A DNA stretch of 64,000 bases from JAWKUK01 sp964402175 (GCA_964402175.1 CAYOBN010000011.1:1-64000); one strand, 5' to 3'; shown: positions 51,095 to 60,909, counted from the first letter of the stretch. The notes: generated by a model not told the origin, from the letters alone. Made by a program: numbers and translations.

Positions 51095-52984
51095 CTACTT
51101 CTTGGCTTTCCAGGGATAGCCCTCGGAGTCCGGCCCGCTCTTGACGTCGCCCTTCAGCGTCCCGTCGTCCTGCAGCGTCGCACGGGCGGTCAGGCGGCCG
51201 TAGCTCCCCGATTCGTACTCGAAGACGAGGGTCTTCTTCTCGGCGTCCCACTTGCCGTTCTCGAGCTTGCGGGGGGTGTCGCCCATCGTCATCGTGCCCT
51301 GCACGGAGCCCGCGGCGTTGACCGCGAAAGCGAGGTCGAACTCGATCCCGGCCGTTGTGAACTCCGCCGTCCACTTGCCCGAGACCGGGGTCTCGACGGC
51401 GACGAACTCCCCGCCGGCATCGCCCTCGCGGCGCGGCTCGGCGGCGTCGGTGCCGCGCGGCGCCGGCGCGCTCTCGGTGGCGGCTGGGGTGTCCCCTTCG
51501 CGGCGGCGGCGCGGGCGCTCTGCTGCGGCGTCGCCTTCACCCTCCGCAGGCGGCACGTAGCGCGGCAGCATCGTGTCGGCCATCGCCAGGTTGTACGCCG
51601 TCACCGCCGAGCACGTCGCCGACTGCACCAGGTACTCCTCGATCGCGTACTCGAGGGTGTCGCGCTGCGTGTGCCAGGAGAAGCTGTAGCCCATGCCTTC
51701 GAGGCCCGGGCGGTTCTTCTCGATCCAGAAGAAGCCGGGGATGCCCTTCTGGTTGAACGACGCGTGGTCGGAGCTACCGCCGCGCGGCATACGCTCGCTC
51801 ACTTGGTGCTTGATCGGCAGGTCCGGGAAGGCCGCCGCCAGCGGCGCCGTCGCTTGTTCGAGCATCGGCAGCATCGCGGGCACACACTCGAGCCCGCCCT
51901 GGTAGTACGTGCCGCCGTCGTCGACGAAACACGCCGAGATCTTCGCGCGCTCTTCGTCGCTGAGGCTCTCGACGTACGCGCGGCTCCCGAGCAGGCCCTG
52001 CTCTTCACCGCTCCAGAGGCAGAAGCGGATCGTGCGGCGGGGTTTGGCGCCCGACGCCATGAGGATGCGCGCGGCTTCGATCGTGACGCTGGAGCCCGTC
52101 CCGTTGTCCTGGGTCCCTTGCGAGCCCGGGCCGTTCCACGAGTCCAGGTGCGCCGAGACGATGACGACCTCGTCGGGGAACTCCGTGCCCTTGATCTCTG
52201 CGATCGTGTTGTAGACCGGGATCGGGCCCTCGGTGAAGTAGTGCACGAGGTCGACCTCGATCTCGACCTTCTCGCCGTCGGAGAGGCGCGAGTTGATCAC
52301 GTCGTAGTCCGACCTGCGCACCGTCAGCGAGAGCTCCTGCGGGAGCGTGTCCATCGTGAGCTCGCGCCAGCCGCGCACCCCGCCGGTCGTGACCTCGTCG
52401 CGGGAACCCGCGTTGATTCGGCCGAGGATCGGGATCGTCTTCAGCGCGTCTTCGATCGCTTGGCGCGCTTCGGCCTGCGCCCGAGCTTCGTCCTGGTTCT
52501 GGCCTCGGCGCTGGCGCTGCATGCTGCGGCCGAGGATCCACTTGCCCGCGAGCTCTTCGCGGCGCGCTTCGAGCTCTTCGATGGTGGTCGGGACCTTGGC
52601 GACCTCACCGCGGACCGGGCCCTCGGTGCCAGCGCTCCACGCGGGGGTCGTGAACTCGAGCTCGCGCTCGATCGGCGCCACCATCTTCGCGCTGCACGGG
52701 CCACGGTCGAAGCGGACCGGGATGTCACCCCAGCGCTGCAGGCGCGCGCCGGTCAGCCCGTACTTCGTGAACGTATCGCGGGCCCATACGTTGGCGCGCT
52801 CGAGGCCCGCCGAGCCCGTCAGGCGCGGACCGATCTCCTTGCTGATGTAGGTCAGGGTCTGCCAGACCTGGGAGCGGTTCTTGCCCTCGTCGATGATGCG
52901 CGCGACGACGTCGGGATCACCTTGAGCGAGGGTCGGCGCGCACGTCGCAGCGAGCGCCAGGAAGCGGAGGAGGTTCGTCTGCAT
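51095..52984 (-). CDS. Secreted M28-family zinc peptidase
   Basis: This 629-residue protein has a signal peptide (LLRFLALAATCAPTLAQG) and a PA-like insert before the catalytic domain. Two-zinc ligands are visible in order: VVIVSAHLDSWNGPGSQGTQDNGTGS (His and bridging Asp), WSGEEQGLLGSRAY (catalytic Glu pair), ACFVDDGGTYY (Asp), and a late SFSWHTQRDTLEY (His). Residues about 475-535 are a Glu/Arg/Pro/Ala-rich linker. A C-terminal domain (GKWTAEFTTAGIEFDLAFAVNAAGSVQGTMTMGD) is a small beta-rich module. It should be an aminopeptidase or carboxypeptidase in the periplasm. Confidence 0.92.
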   Translation of the reverse strand: MQTNLLRFLALAATCAPTLAQGDPDVVARIIDEGKNRSQVWQTLTYISKEIGPRLTGSAGLERANVWARDTFTKYGLTGARLQRWGDIPVRFDRGPCSAKMVAPIERELEFTTPAWSAGTEGPVRGEVAKVPTTIEELEARREELAGKWILGRSMQRQRRGQNQDEARAQAEARQAIEDALKTIPILGRINAGSRDEVTTGGVRGWRELTMDTLPQELSLTVRRSDYDVINSRLSDGEKVEIEVDLVHYFTEGPIPVYNTIAEIKGTEFPDEVVIVSAHLDSWNGPGSQGTQDNGTGSSVTIEAARILMASGAKPRRTIRFCLWSGEEQGLLGSRAYVESLSDEERAKISACFVDDGGTYYQGGLECVPAMLPMLEQATAPLAAAFPDLPIKHQVSERMPRGGSSDHASFNQKGIPGFFWIEKNRPGLEGMGYSFSWHTQRDTLEYAIEEYLVQSATCSAVTAYNLAMADTMLPRYVPPAEGEGDAAAERPRRRREGDTPAATESAPAPRGTDAAEPRREGDAGGEFVAVETPVSGKWTAEFTTAGIEFDLAFAVNAAGSVQGTMTMGDTPRKLENGKWDAEKKTLVFEYESGSYGRLTARATLQDDGTLKGDVKSGPDSEGYPWKAKK

Positions 52985-53117
52985 GGAGGAATCCGGAGGG
53001 GGATGACTGCCCCGATGCTACGCCAGTCCGGGCGGGTGTGCCGCGCGGTTGGCCGGTCCTTGCGCGACTCGTACGAAAGGGCGCGCGCCCCCCTGTACGA
53101 TCCAGGGCCGTCCCTCG

Positions 53118-54473
53118 ATGAGCGCCCCCCTCGAGCCCCCCCGCGCCGCCCTTCGACCGGACCCGGCTGAGGCCCAAGGGCCGACCCAGGGGCGGCCCGA
53201 GCCGCGCGGGTCACGCCTGCCCTTGACCTCCCTGGCGTGGATCGTCCTGCGCTCGCTCCGCCGCCACGCGCTCTCATCGACGGTCACCGTGCTCTCCGCG
53301 GCGGTGGCGAGCGGCCTCGTGATGGCGCTGCTGTCGGTCCATGCGGCGACCGCGCGCGCGTTCAGCGGTGGGGGCACGGATTACGATGCGATCCTCGGGG
53401 CACCGGGCAGCCCCGAGCAGCTCGTCCTGAACACGCTGTTCCACTTGGACGCTTCGCCAGGGAACATCCCCTGGGCGATGTACCGGGAGCTCGCCGACGA
53501 TCCGCGCATCGAGCGCGCTGTGCCGTACGCGCTCGGCGACAACTACCGCGGGTACCGGATCATCGGCACGACCCTGGAGGTCTTCCACGGGCGCTCGCTG
53601 CTCCCGCCGGGAGAGCTCTTCGATCCAGAGCGCCGCCAGGCCGTCGTCGGCGCGTCGGTCGCCGCGGCGACGGGTTTGGTGCGCGGGAGTACGTTCCAGC
53701 CGAGCCACGGCCTGACTTACGACCCCGAGGATCCGAAGACGCACGCTGAGCGCTACGTCGTCACCGGCGTCTTGGCACCGACCGGGACACCGGACGACCG
53801 CGTGATCTTCATCCCGATCGAGGGGGTGTACCGCATGGGCGGCCACGAGCTGCGCGGCAGCGGCGAAACCGTCAAAGCCGAGGCGTTCCACGGCAAGGAG
53901 ATCCCCGACGAGCACAAACAGGTCTCTGCGGTGCTCGTCCGCTTCAGCCGGAAGGGGGTCAGCCCTGGGCTCGCGCTCAACTACCGCATCAACGTCGCGG
54001 GCAACGCCGCCACGCTCGCGTGGCCGATCGCGATGGTCATGGCCGGACTCCACAAGAAGCTCTTCTGGGCCATCGACGTTCTGGGTTTCGTGGCGGTTCT
54101 GGTCGTGGTGATGACAGGGCTCTCGCTGCTCGCTTGCCTCTACAATACGATGAACGAGCGACGACACGAACTCGCGGTTCTGCGCGCTCTGGGCGCGCGG
54201 CGTTCGACGGTCTTCATCACCGTGATCACCGAGGCGATGACGCTGGCGTTGCTGGGCAGCGCGCTCGGGTTCGCGGTCTACGCGCTGGCGCTCGCGCGCG
54301 TGCGCGAGAGTGTCATCGAGAGCACCGGTGTCGCCCTCGAATTCGGCTCGCTCTCGTCAGCGCACGTGCTGACGCCCGTCGGGATGGCGCTGGTCGGTGC
54401 GCTGGCGGGGCTGCTGCCTGCAATGAAGGCCTATCGCACTGATGTCGCGCGGACATTGGCAGGTGCGGCATGA
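53118..54473 (+). CDS. FtsX/MacB-type ABC transporter permease without a local ATPase
   Basis: This 451-residue permease starts at the ATG at 53118. The first helix (SSTVTVLSAAVASGLVMALLSV) is followed by a MacB_PCD periplasmic domain (LGAPGSPEQLVLNTLFHLD through FHGKEIPDEHKQVSAVLVRF), then three helices with the FtsX core: FWAIDVLGFVAVLVVVMTGL, NTMNERRHELAVLRALGARRSTVFITVITEAM and a final TPVGMALVGALAGLLPAMKAYR. It probably moves lipid, lipoprotein or a small molecule, or transduces force. No ATP-binding protein gene is adjacent. The next gene, a lipoprotein, is translationally coupled (ATGA). Confidence 0.85.
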   Translation: MSAPLEPPRAALRPDPAEAQGPTQGRPEPRGSRLPLTSLAWIVLRSLRRHALSSTVTVLSAAVASGLVMALLSVHAATARAFSGGGTDYDAILGAPGSPEQLVLNTLFHLDASPGNIPWAMYRELADDPRIERAVPYALGDNYRGYRIIGTTLEVFHGRSLLPPGELFDPERRQAVVGASVAAATGLVRGSTFQPSHGLTYDPEDPKTHAERYVVTGVLAPTGTPDDRVIFIPIEGVYRMGGHELRGSGETVKAEAFHGKEIPDEHKQVSAVLVRFSRKGVSPGLALNYRINVAGNAATLAWPIAMVMAGLHKKLFWAIDVLGFVAVLVVVMTGLSLLACLYNTMNERRHELAVLRALGARRSTVFITVITEAMTLALLGSALGFAVYALALARVRESVIESTGVALEFGSLSSAHVLTPVGMALVGALAGLLPAMKAYRTDVARTLAGAA

Positions 54474-55425
54474 GACACTGGTCGATCCTGGCGCTCGCAG
54501 CGCTCGCCGCGTGTGGCGGCGAAGAGCCTGTTCCGACTGGGGGCGCGGAGACGCTTACGTTCACCGGTGGTGCGCTCGACGGCTCCGAAGACGCCGCGCT
54601 CTCGGATTCGTTGCCNNNNNNNNNNNNNNNNNNNNNNNNNNNNNNNNNNNNNNNNNNNNNNNNNNNNNNNNNNNNNNNNNNNNNNNNNNNNNNNNNNNNN
54701 NNNNNNNNNNNNNNNTCACCGGTGGTGCGCTCGACGGCTCCGAAGACGCCGCGCTCTCGGATTCGTTGCCCGATTCGTTGCCCGATTCGATGCGCTCGGC
54801 GACGCCCTACGAGGTCGATTGGGAGACGCCGCTCGAAGAGCTCGTCGAGTCCCTGGGATTGCCCTTCGACGACGCCAACGCCCTGATCCAGTTGCCGGAA
54901 GAGGTCGTGCGCATGCAGGCTGCGAAGCGCGCGGCGGATCTCGACCGCGATCGCAACGACGCGACCCCGCCCGTGCCTATGAAAGGGGGCCGGCTCGGCA
55001 TCCGCTTCCGGCATTTGGCGCTCGATTCGCTCGAGGACGATGCCTACCAGGAGCTCCTGGACGGTCTCGTCGGGCGTGAGGGGCACGATCCGAAAGAGGC
55101 CAAGTCGGCTTTTCCCGCCGGTGTGCGCGCCCTCGATGGCAAAGACGTCGCGCTCGTGGGTTACATGATCCCGGAGGAATGGAACGACGCCGAGGTCCTG
55201 GAGTTCATGCTGGTGCGGGACCTGCTCGCTTGTTGTTTCGGCGGTTCACCTCAGCCCGACGAATGGGTCAAGGTGCGCATGCGCAAAGGCAAAGGCGCGC
55301 GGTATTACCCGTACGTGCCGGTGATCGTCTACGGCCAGGTCCGCATCGAGGGCATGGCCGACGCCGTCGGATATCCCGTCGGTTGTTTCGCGATGGAAGC
55401 GGTCCGAGTCGAGCGCGAGGAGTGA
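54470..55425 (+). CDS. DUF3299-type lipoprotein, interrupted by a false gap
   Basis: The ATG overlaps the permease TGA. The N-terminus is a lipoprotein signal (MRHWSILALAALAACGG; lipobox LAAC). Removing the 100 N and one 55-base duplicate joins the two parts in frame as 266 residues. A short repeat, PDSLPDSM, sits at the joint. The C-terminal domain (DVALVGYMIPEEW, EFMLVRDLLACCFGGSPQPDEWVKVRM, VIVYGQVRIEG, VGYPVGCFAMEAVRVE) matches the DUF3299 pattern often found beside FtsX-type permeases. Function is unknown; an outer-membrane or periplasmic partner of the transporter is likely. Confidence 0.8.
54616..54715. other. 100-base N scaffold gap with 55-base duplicated flanks
   Basis: Exactly 100 N. 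54561-54615 and 54716-54770 are identical 55-base sequences. A 12-base tandem repeat (CGATTCGTTGCC) directly after the right flank probably caused the assembly break. Confidence 0.9.
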
Positions 55426-55437
55426 GCGCTCTTCTAC

Positions 55438-56658
55438 TCAGCACGTGACGGTCTTCACGGTCTCGCCGATGAACGTCATCGCGCGGCGCAGCTCGTCGTA
55501 GTCCGGGTGGGTCAGCCGGAACCACGTGTCGCACAACCAGCCGCGATCGAGGCCCTTCGTCGCCGCGCCTTCGGGCGGCAGCTCGTGTTCGTAGATGTAG
55601 CCGCCGTAGCGCTCGAAGACGGCGCCCACACCCGAGTGACCTTTGACGACGCCGTCTTTGTCGGGACGGATCTGGATGGACCCCGCCGAGAGCCGCCGAC
55701 TGGGGCGCGCTTCGGATGGACGGCCGAGCACCGCGAGCGCCCACTCCCGGAAGATGTCCAGGTCGTTGGCCTTGCGGTACATGTCCCAGATCTTCTCCCC
55801 AGCGGGCCGCGCGCCGATCTCGCCAAACTTCAGGCCCTTGGGCCCGAAGAACCACTCCATGTGCGTGGCCGTCGCAGTGAGGCCGAGCGCAGCGGAGACC
55901 CGCGCACCGACTTCGCGCAGCTCGCGGTAGCCCTCTTGCTCGATGCGGTTCGAAATCGCGATCTGCGGCGAGATCCAGCGGGTCCGGTTGGCTTCGAGGC
56001 AGCCCGGGTAGTAGTGCCCGACGAAGTCGTGCCGCAGGCCCTCTGGGCCGATCAGCGTGTCGTAGAAGCCTTCGTGGCCCTCGATGAACTCCTCGACGGC
56101 GATGCGGCGCTGGCCGTCGAAGTTCAATTTGGGCAGGAGCGCCTCGAGCGCGGCTTCGTCCGCCACCTTGTACGTATCGAGGGCGTTGAAGCCATCGACC
56201 GGCTTCACGATCAGCGGATAACCCTCGCGCGCCGCAAACGCGCGCAGCTCGGCTGCGCTCTTGACACCCTCCGAGGCGGCGCAGGGAACGCCGTGCGTGC
56301 GCAGGAACTCCTTCATCGCGACCTTGTCGCGACACAGCCGCGCGGTCGCGACCGAAAGACCCGGGACACCGAGGGCCTCGCGCAGCTGCGCAGCCGGCTC
56401 GATCAGGGGCTCGTCGATGGTCTCGATTCGCGTGAACCCGGTTGCGCCGCCGAGCTCCTTCGCGTGCACCAGGAGCTCGCTCGAATCGAGCACGTTCGGG
56501 CAAGCGCGGTAGGCATCGAGGTTCTGCCGAGCGCTGGCAGACAGCCGTTCGAGCGGCGCGGGGCCGATCCCCGAGACCTGCGCACCGGCGGCGCGCAACC
56601 CGCGGAGGAACGCGTGGTTGTAGACGTGTGTGTCGGGCGCCAGGAAGAGGACGTGCAT
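55438..56658 (-). CDS. ATP-grasp domain protein
   Basis: This 406-residue protein has an N-terminal pre-ATP-grasp fold (MHVLFLAPDTHVYNHAFLRGLRAAGA) and an ATP-grasp core: YPLIVKPVDGFNALDTYKV (nucleotide lysine), RIAVEEFIEGHEGFYDTLI (adenine-binding hinge), ATHMEWFFGPKGLKFGEIGARPAGEKIWDMY (metal-binding Glu and Asn/Arg equivalents). Such enzymes join a carboxylate to an amine or thiol through an acyl phosphate; the substrate is unknown. It begins 13 bases after the Deg-type protease gene on the same strand and is probably cotranscribed with it. Confidence 0.85.
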   Translation of the reverse strand: MHVLFLAPDTHVYNHAFLRGLRAAGAQVSGIGPAPLERLSASARQNLDAYRACPNVLDSSELLVHAKELGGATGFTRIETIDEPLIEPAAQLREALGVPGLSVATARLCRDKVAMKEFLRTHGVPCAASEGVKSAAELRAFAAREGYPLIVKPVDGFNALDTYKVADEAALEALLPKLNFDGQRRIAVEEFIEGHEGFYDTLIGPEGLRHDFVGHYYPGCLEANRTRWISPQIAISNRIEQEGYRELREVGARVSAALGLTATATHMEWFFGPKGLKFGEIGARPAGEKIWDMYRKANDLDIFREWALAVLGRPSEARPSRRLSAGSIQIRPDKDGVVKGHSGVGAVFERYGGYIYEHELPPEGAATKGLDRGWLCDTWFRLTHPDYDELRRAMTFIGETVKTVTC

Positions 56659-56671
56659 CGCGCGTCCTCCA

Positions 56672-58087
56672 TCATGGCGCAGCCGGGCCGCGCCGTCGAG
56701 TGGGGGCCAGGTCGTCGGACCGATCGCTCGGCACGTGGTAGCGCTGCTGGATCCGCGCCCCCGCCTTGCGGGCGTTCGGGGCATCGAACAGCAGCGTGCC
56801 ACCGATGTCGGTTTCGAGGATCACCGCGCTCTTCGCTGCGTCGAGCAGCCCGACGAGCTGCGCGAGGTCCCGCGGCGTCTTGCCGTCGATCTTCGTGACA
56901 ACGTCGTACTGGAAGTGCTCGTAACCGACGTTCAGCTCGTCGGCCAGCACCTGAGCGATGACGATGACCTCCTGCTGCTCCTCCGTACGGTTGCCGAAGT
57001 AGTACCGGTGCAACAGGTTGTCGGGCGCTTTGTCCCACCACTTTTCACCCCACACGCGGAGGAACTCCGCGGTGAGGCGCGTGAAGACCGCTCCTCCGAA
57101 GAGGAACCACGACGGCTGCACGTCGTATTCGTAGCGCGGCACGAGCCAAGCCATCGGCTGCATCGTCATGCTGACCTTCAGCCGCTTACCGTCGCGCAGC
57201 ACCTTCGCTTCGATCGTGTCGCCGACGAAGTGCTCGCCGACGACGACATCGAACTGACAGCGGAAACGGCCGCGATACCGCACCGTGCCGTTCTTTGCGA
57301 TCGGCAGTCCATCGAGCTCGAGCAGGACGTCACCCTTGCGCAGCTTGCCCCACGCTGTCGTCCCGAACTGCACCGAGTTGATCAACACTCCGCCTTCATC
57401 GGCCCGCAGCGCGAGGTGTTTGCGCAGCGCGGGGTTCTCGAGCAATTGCACGCCGAGGCCCAACCCGGGCACCAAGCTGGAGCGCTTGCGCCGTACGCTC
57501 TCGAGGAACGTGTGGATGACCGGTGCGGGGACCATCTCGCCGATGGCCTCGGCGTCCGGCATCGACTGGAACGCGATCCCGACGACCTTGCCTTTGTTGA
57601 AGACGGGGCCGCCGCTGTTGCCATCGTTGATCGCGGCGTCCACGGTGACTGCGAGCAATTGGCGCTTCGAATGTTCGTAGCGCTGCACCTCGATGCGCGA
57701 GACGACGCCTTCGGTGATCGAGACCTCTTCGCCGCCGACGGGATAACCGACGACGGAGACCTGGTCGCGCAGATGCGGCAGCTCGCCGAGGACCGCGGGG
57801 CGAATGCCGCGGGTGAACGCGGGCGCGACCTCCAAGAGCGCGAGGTCGCTGTCGTGGGAGATCGCCGCGATCCGTGCGACCTCCTTGTGCGGCGAGCTGC
57901 CCTTCTGGACCTGGAGGAAGGTCGCGTTCGCGACGACGTGGGCCCCGGTCAGGATCCGCCCGCTGCCGATGACGACGCCCGAGCCCGTGGAGGCGCGCGG
58001 CGCGAGGGTCTGCCAAGGGCTCTCGTAGTCCGGGTCCTGATAGGTGCAGTAGACGCGGACGACCTGGGGGTAGCTGTGCCGGTTCAA
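56672..58087 (-). CDS. Deg-type trypsin-like serine protease with PDZ domain
   Basis: The start is uncertain. I use a TTG at 58087 (471 residues), because codons upstream towards the ATG at 58258 do not look coding. The catalytic triad is intact: TGAHVV (His50), DSDLALL (Asp81) and GNSGGPVF (Ser158). A PDZ-like domain follows (LGLGVQLLENPALRKHL ... LRKGDVLLELDGLPIAKNG), and a second, divergent one lies near the C-terminus (YDVVTKIDGKTPRDLAQLVGLLDA). The arrangement resembles cytosolic or nuclear plant-type Deg proteases (Deg9-like) more than DegP. No signal peptide is seen, so a cytoplasmic site is possible. Confidence 0.82.
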   Translation of the reverse strand: MNRHSYPQVVRVYCTYQDPDYESPWQTLAPRASTGSGVVIGSGRILTGAHVVANATFLQVQKGSSPHKEVARIAAISHDSDLALLEVAPAFTRGIRPAVLGELPHLRDQVSVVGYPVGGEEVSITEGVVSRIEVQRYEHSKRQLLAVTVDAAINDGNSGGPVFNKGKVVGIAFQSMPDAEAIGEMVPAPVIHTFLESVRRKRSSLVPGLGLGVQLLENPALRKHLALRADEGGVLINSVQFGTTAWGKLRKGDVLLELDGLPIAKNGTVRYRGRFRCQFDVVVGEHFVGDTIEAKVLRDGKRLKVSMTMQPMAWLVPRYEYDVQPSWFLFGGAVFTRLTAEFLRVWGEKWWDKAPDNLLHRYYFGNRTEEQQEVIVIAQVLADELNVGYEHFQYDVVTKIDGKTPRDLAQLVGLLDAAKSAVILETDIGGTLLFDAPNARKAGARIQQRYHVPSDRSDDLAPTRRRGPAAP

Positions 58088-58342
58088 GGGGGCGGAGTCT
58101 AGGGGGCCACTCGGGCACCGGGGAGCCGAATCGGCGGCTTCTGTGACACGTTCGGGCGCGGACCCGGTTGACCCCTGCCGCGTGACCTTCTCGCCGCCAG
58201 CCCCGGGCTGAGGCGGGCCCAAGGCTGCCGCCGCGGGATTTTCCAGATTTCTGTCCATACGCGGGACGTTTGCGCAGTTCTCCGCATGTCAACCCCGGCG
58301 GCTCCGATCGACGCCGTCCCCTGAACCTCCGAGAGCACTTCC

Positions 58343-60880
58343 ATGCACCCCACGTTCCTGCTCCTGACCCTGGCCCCCCTGGCCCAGGAAGACCCCTCTC
58401 TCCTCGGCGCGCCGTTGCCCCGGCCCGTCCAGGAGGTCGGCTTCGATGCCCCTGAGCACGCCGCCGCAGCCCCCCGCCCCGCGTTCGTCCCTGGTGCCCC
58501 AACCTGGGACGCTCCGGAGTCGCCCGTGTCCCTGACCCCCCGGGTCCACGACGCCGGCCCGAAGCTGGACGTCGGCGCTGCGCCCCTCCTCTCCACCTCC
58601 CTGCGGATCCGCGACCGCCTGACCGAGGTCCTCGTCAGCGAGCCCGGTGACGGCCGCGTCTGGGCCCGCGGCCGCGACTTCCGTGCGAGCTTCGGCGCCG
58701 AGGGCTTCACCTTCCTGCCGGTCTTCGGCAAGCAGTCCCCGCAGGAGTTCCCCGTCGCTTTCCAGGTCCGCAGCGCGACCGTCGGCGACCAGAACCTGCC
58801 CCTCGGTGTCGACCGCGTCGTGCGCGGCGAGGGCCAAGTGCGCCTCGATCACAGCGCGCTCGACGAGGTCTATCACCTCAGCCTCGACCAGGTCGAGCAG
58901 ACCTTCGTGTTCGACACGCTGCCGGCCACGGGCGAGCTCGTCCTCGACCTCGCGGTCGCGACGGAGCTGGCGGTGCTCGACCGCGCTGACGGGCTCTACT
59001 TCGTCCACCCGTCGTTCGGCCACGTCGCGTACGGCGACGCGTTCGTCTACGACGCCACGGGCGCGCGAATCGCGATCTCGCGCACTTGGACGGGCGACAG
59101 CATCCAGCTCACCGTTCCGGCTGCGTTCCTCGCGAACGCGGTGCTGCCGCTGACGATCGACCCGCCCGTGACGGCGTTCGTCAGCACCTTCGGTGCGAAC
59201 GACGACAACCGTCCCGACATCTGCTACGACGGTCGTCAGAACCAGTACTGGGTCGTTTGGCAGGAGTACACCTCCGCGACGAACAACGACGCCTACCTGA
59301 CGAGCTTCACCACGGCGGGCACTCAAGGCTCGAGCTTCGGCGTCGAGATCACGAGCGACGACTGGAGCGACCCGAAGGTCGCCTACCACTACGGCTCGAA
59401 CCGCCTCCTCGTCGTCGCTTCGGAGTCCGCGGTGACCACCGGCAACGGCAGCATCCGCGGCCAGCTCGTCGACGCCGCTGCGCGCAGCGTCATCGGCGCG
59501 GAGTTCCAGATCAGCACTTGCTGCTTCCCGAAGATCCACCCGGACGTGGGCGGCAACAACTGGGACAGCGTCTCGAACAGCCACTTCTGCGTCGTCTGGG
59601 CGTTCGAAGCGGCTGCGGGGAACCACAACGTCCAGTACCGCGTGGTCGACTGGGACGGCGCGTTCATCACGGGTATCGAGACCGTCGAGAGCTCGGCGGA
59701 CGACACCATCCACACCACGATCTCCGAGAGCCACGGTGACGCGAACCTCTTCGGCGATTGGTGGACCATCGCCTGGACCCGCGACACGAACGCCGACGGC
59801 CTTGGCACCATCGAAGCGCGGCGCGTCGTCTGGAACGGTAACCCGGCGCAAGGCGCAGGGAACTTCGTCGTGGACGCTGCGACGAACTGCGCTTGGCCGA
59901 GCGTGACCTCGCGCTTCGACTCGAACCTCGTCGCCACCGCCGATCGTCCCTCGGTCGTCGTCTACGAGCGTGACTTCCCCTCCGGCACTGGTCCGGGTGG
60001 CCGTCAGGCCAGCATCTACGGTCGAGTCGTCACGGACGGCGCGGCCTACGGCGAGAACGCCATCAGCTTCCTGATGGAGGACTTCGACGGCGAGCTCGAC
60101 CAGCGTCGCCCGCACATCGCGACCGACGGTAGCGCCTGGTACATGGCCTACTCCGAGGTCTGGTTCGTTCTGCCGGCAAGCTCCGACTACGACGTGTACT
60201 ACTGCTCGGGTCACCTGACGCAGACCGGCACGAACGCGTTCATGGCGCTCGCCGAGCGCCACGAGAACCTGGCCTTCACCGGCTCGTCCGAGCGCTTCGC
60301 CCGCGTCGCCACGGTGCGGGACGGTATCGCGACGTCGACCTCGGACGATGCTGCCGTGATCTGGGTCCGCCTCGACGGCACGAACGGTGGCACGCTGCAC
60401 GGCTCGACGCTCGAGATCCCGACGGTGGATATCTCGACGCGGATCGCGGTCGGCCGCCAGTTCTGCGATGCCAACGACAACGGTGGCCCCGCGACCTTCG
60501 GCGCGCGTTCATCCTGGATGTGGATCGATGGCGACCAGACCCTGACGTCGATCCACAACGCGCGCTGCACCAACGTCACCCCGAACGCGACCGGCTACCT
60601 GATCGGTTCGCGGACGACGACCAACGTGAACCTCGCTGGGGGCAGCGCGGGTCGCCTGTGCGTCGGCAACGCTGGCCGCTACGTCAACGCCGTCCAGAAC
60701 AGCGGCACGCAGCGGACCTTCTCGACCGGCATCAACCCGCTCTTCATCCCCTCGCCGGTCGGCTTCACGGCGGCGGCGGCCGGTGAGACCTGGTACTTCC
60801 AGTACTGGCACCGCGACCTGATCAGCGGCAACCCGACTTCGAACTTCAGCAACGCCTGCGGCATCATGTTCGCCCCCTGA
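58343..60880 (+). CDS. Large secreted protein with a C-terminal domain shared with the LamG protein
   Basis: This 845-residue protein starts at the ATG at 58343 with a short signal peptide (MHPTFLLLTLAPLAQE). The N-terminal third is a beta-rich domain (LTEVLVSEPGDGRVWARGRD ... VYDATGARIAISRTWTG). The middle (about 280-690) looks like a sialidase/Asp-box-type beta-propeller, with repeated YDGRQNQYWVVWQEY, VVWAFEAA, WWTIAWTRD and DGSAWYMAYSEVW blade motifs. Residues about 700-845 form the Cys-containing domain GRLCVGNAGRYVNAVQNSG ... GETWYFQYWHRD ... TSNFS. Codon use is notably uniform, suggesting high expression. Function is unknown; surface location is inferred. Confidence 0.75.
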   Translation: MHPTFLLLTLAPLAQEDPSLLGAPLPRPVQEVGFDAPEHAAAAPRPAFVPGAPTWDAPESPVSLTPRVHDAGPKLDVGAAPLLSTSLRIRDRLTEVLVSEPGDGRVWARGRDFRASFGAEGFTFLPVFGKQSPQEFPVAFQVRSATVGDQNLPLGVDRVVRGEGQVRLDHSALDEVYHLSLDQVEQTFVFDTLPATGELVLDLAVATELAVLDRADGLYFVHPSFGHVAYGDAFVYDATGARIAISRTWTGDSIQLTVPAAFLANAVLPLTIDPPVTAFVSTFGANDDNRPDICYDGRQNQYWVVWQEYTSATNNDAYLTSFTTAGTQGSSFGVEITSDDWSDPKVAYHYGSNRLLVVASESAVTTGNGSIRGQLVDAAARSVIGAEFQISTCCFPKIHPDVGGNNWDSVSNSHFCVVWAFEAAAGNHNVQYRVVDWDGAFITGIETVESSADDTIHTTISESHGDANLFGDWWTIAWTRDTNADGLGTIEARRVVWNGNPAQGAGNFVVDAATNCAWPSVTSRFDSNLVATADRPSVVVYERDFPSGTGPGGRQASIYGRVVTDGAAYGENAISFLMEDFDGELDQRRPHIATDGSAWYMAYSEVWFVLPASSDYDVYYCSGHLTQTGTNAFMALAERHENLAFTGSSERFARVATVRDGIATSTSDDAAVIWVRLDGTNGGTLHGSTLEIPTVDISTRIAVGRQFCDANDNGGPATFGARSSWMWIDGDQTLTSIHNARCTNVTPNATGYLIGSRTTTNVNLAGGSAGRLCVGNAGRYVNAVQNSGTQRTFSTGINPLFIPSPVGFTAAAAGETWYFQYWHRDLISGNPTSNFSNACGIMFAP

Positions 60881-60909
60881 GGCGCAACTGGGCTCGAGAG
60901 GAGCCTCAA

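Noticed and set aside
58088..58258. N-terminal extension of the Deg protease from the ATG at 58258.
   Set aside because: The extension has A/T-ending and rare codons, no signal peptide and no homology; it more likely holds promoters for the divergent genes.
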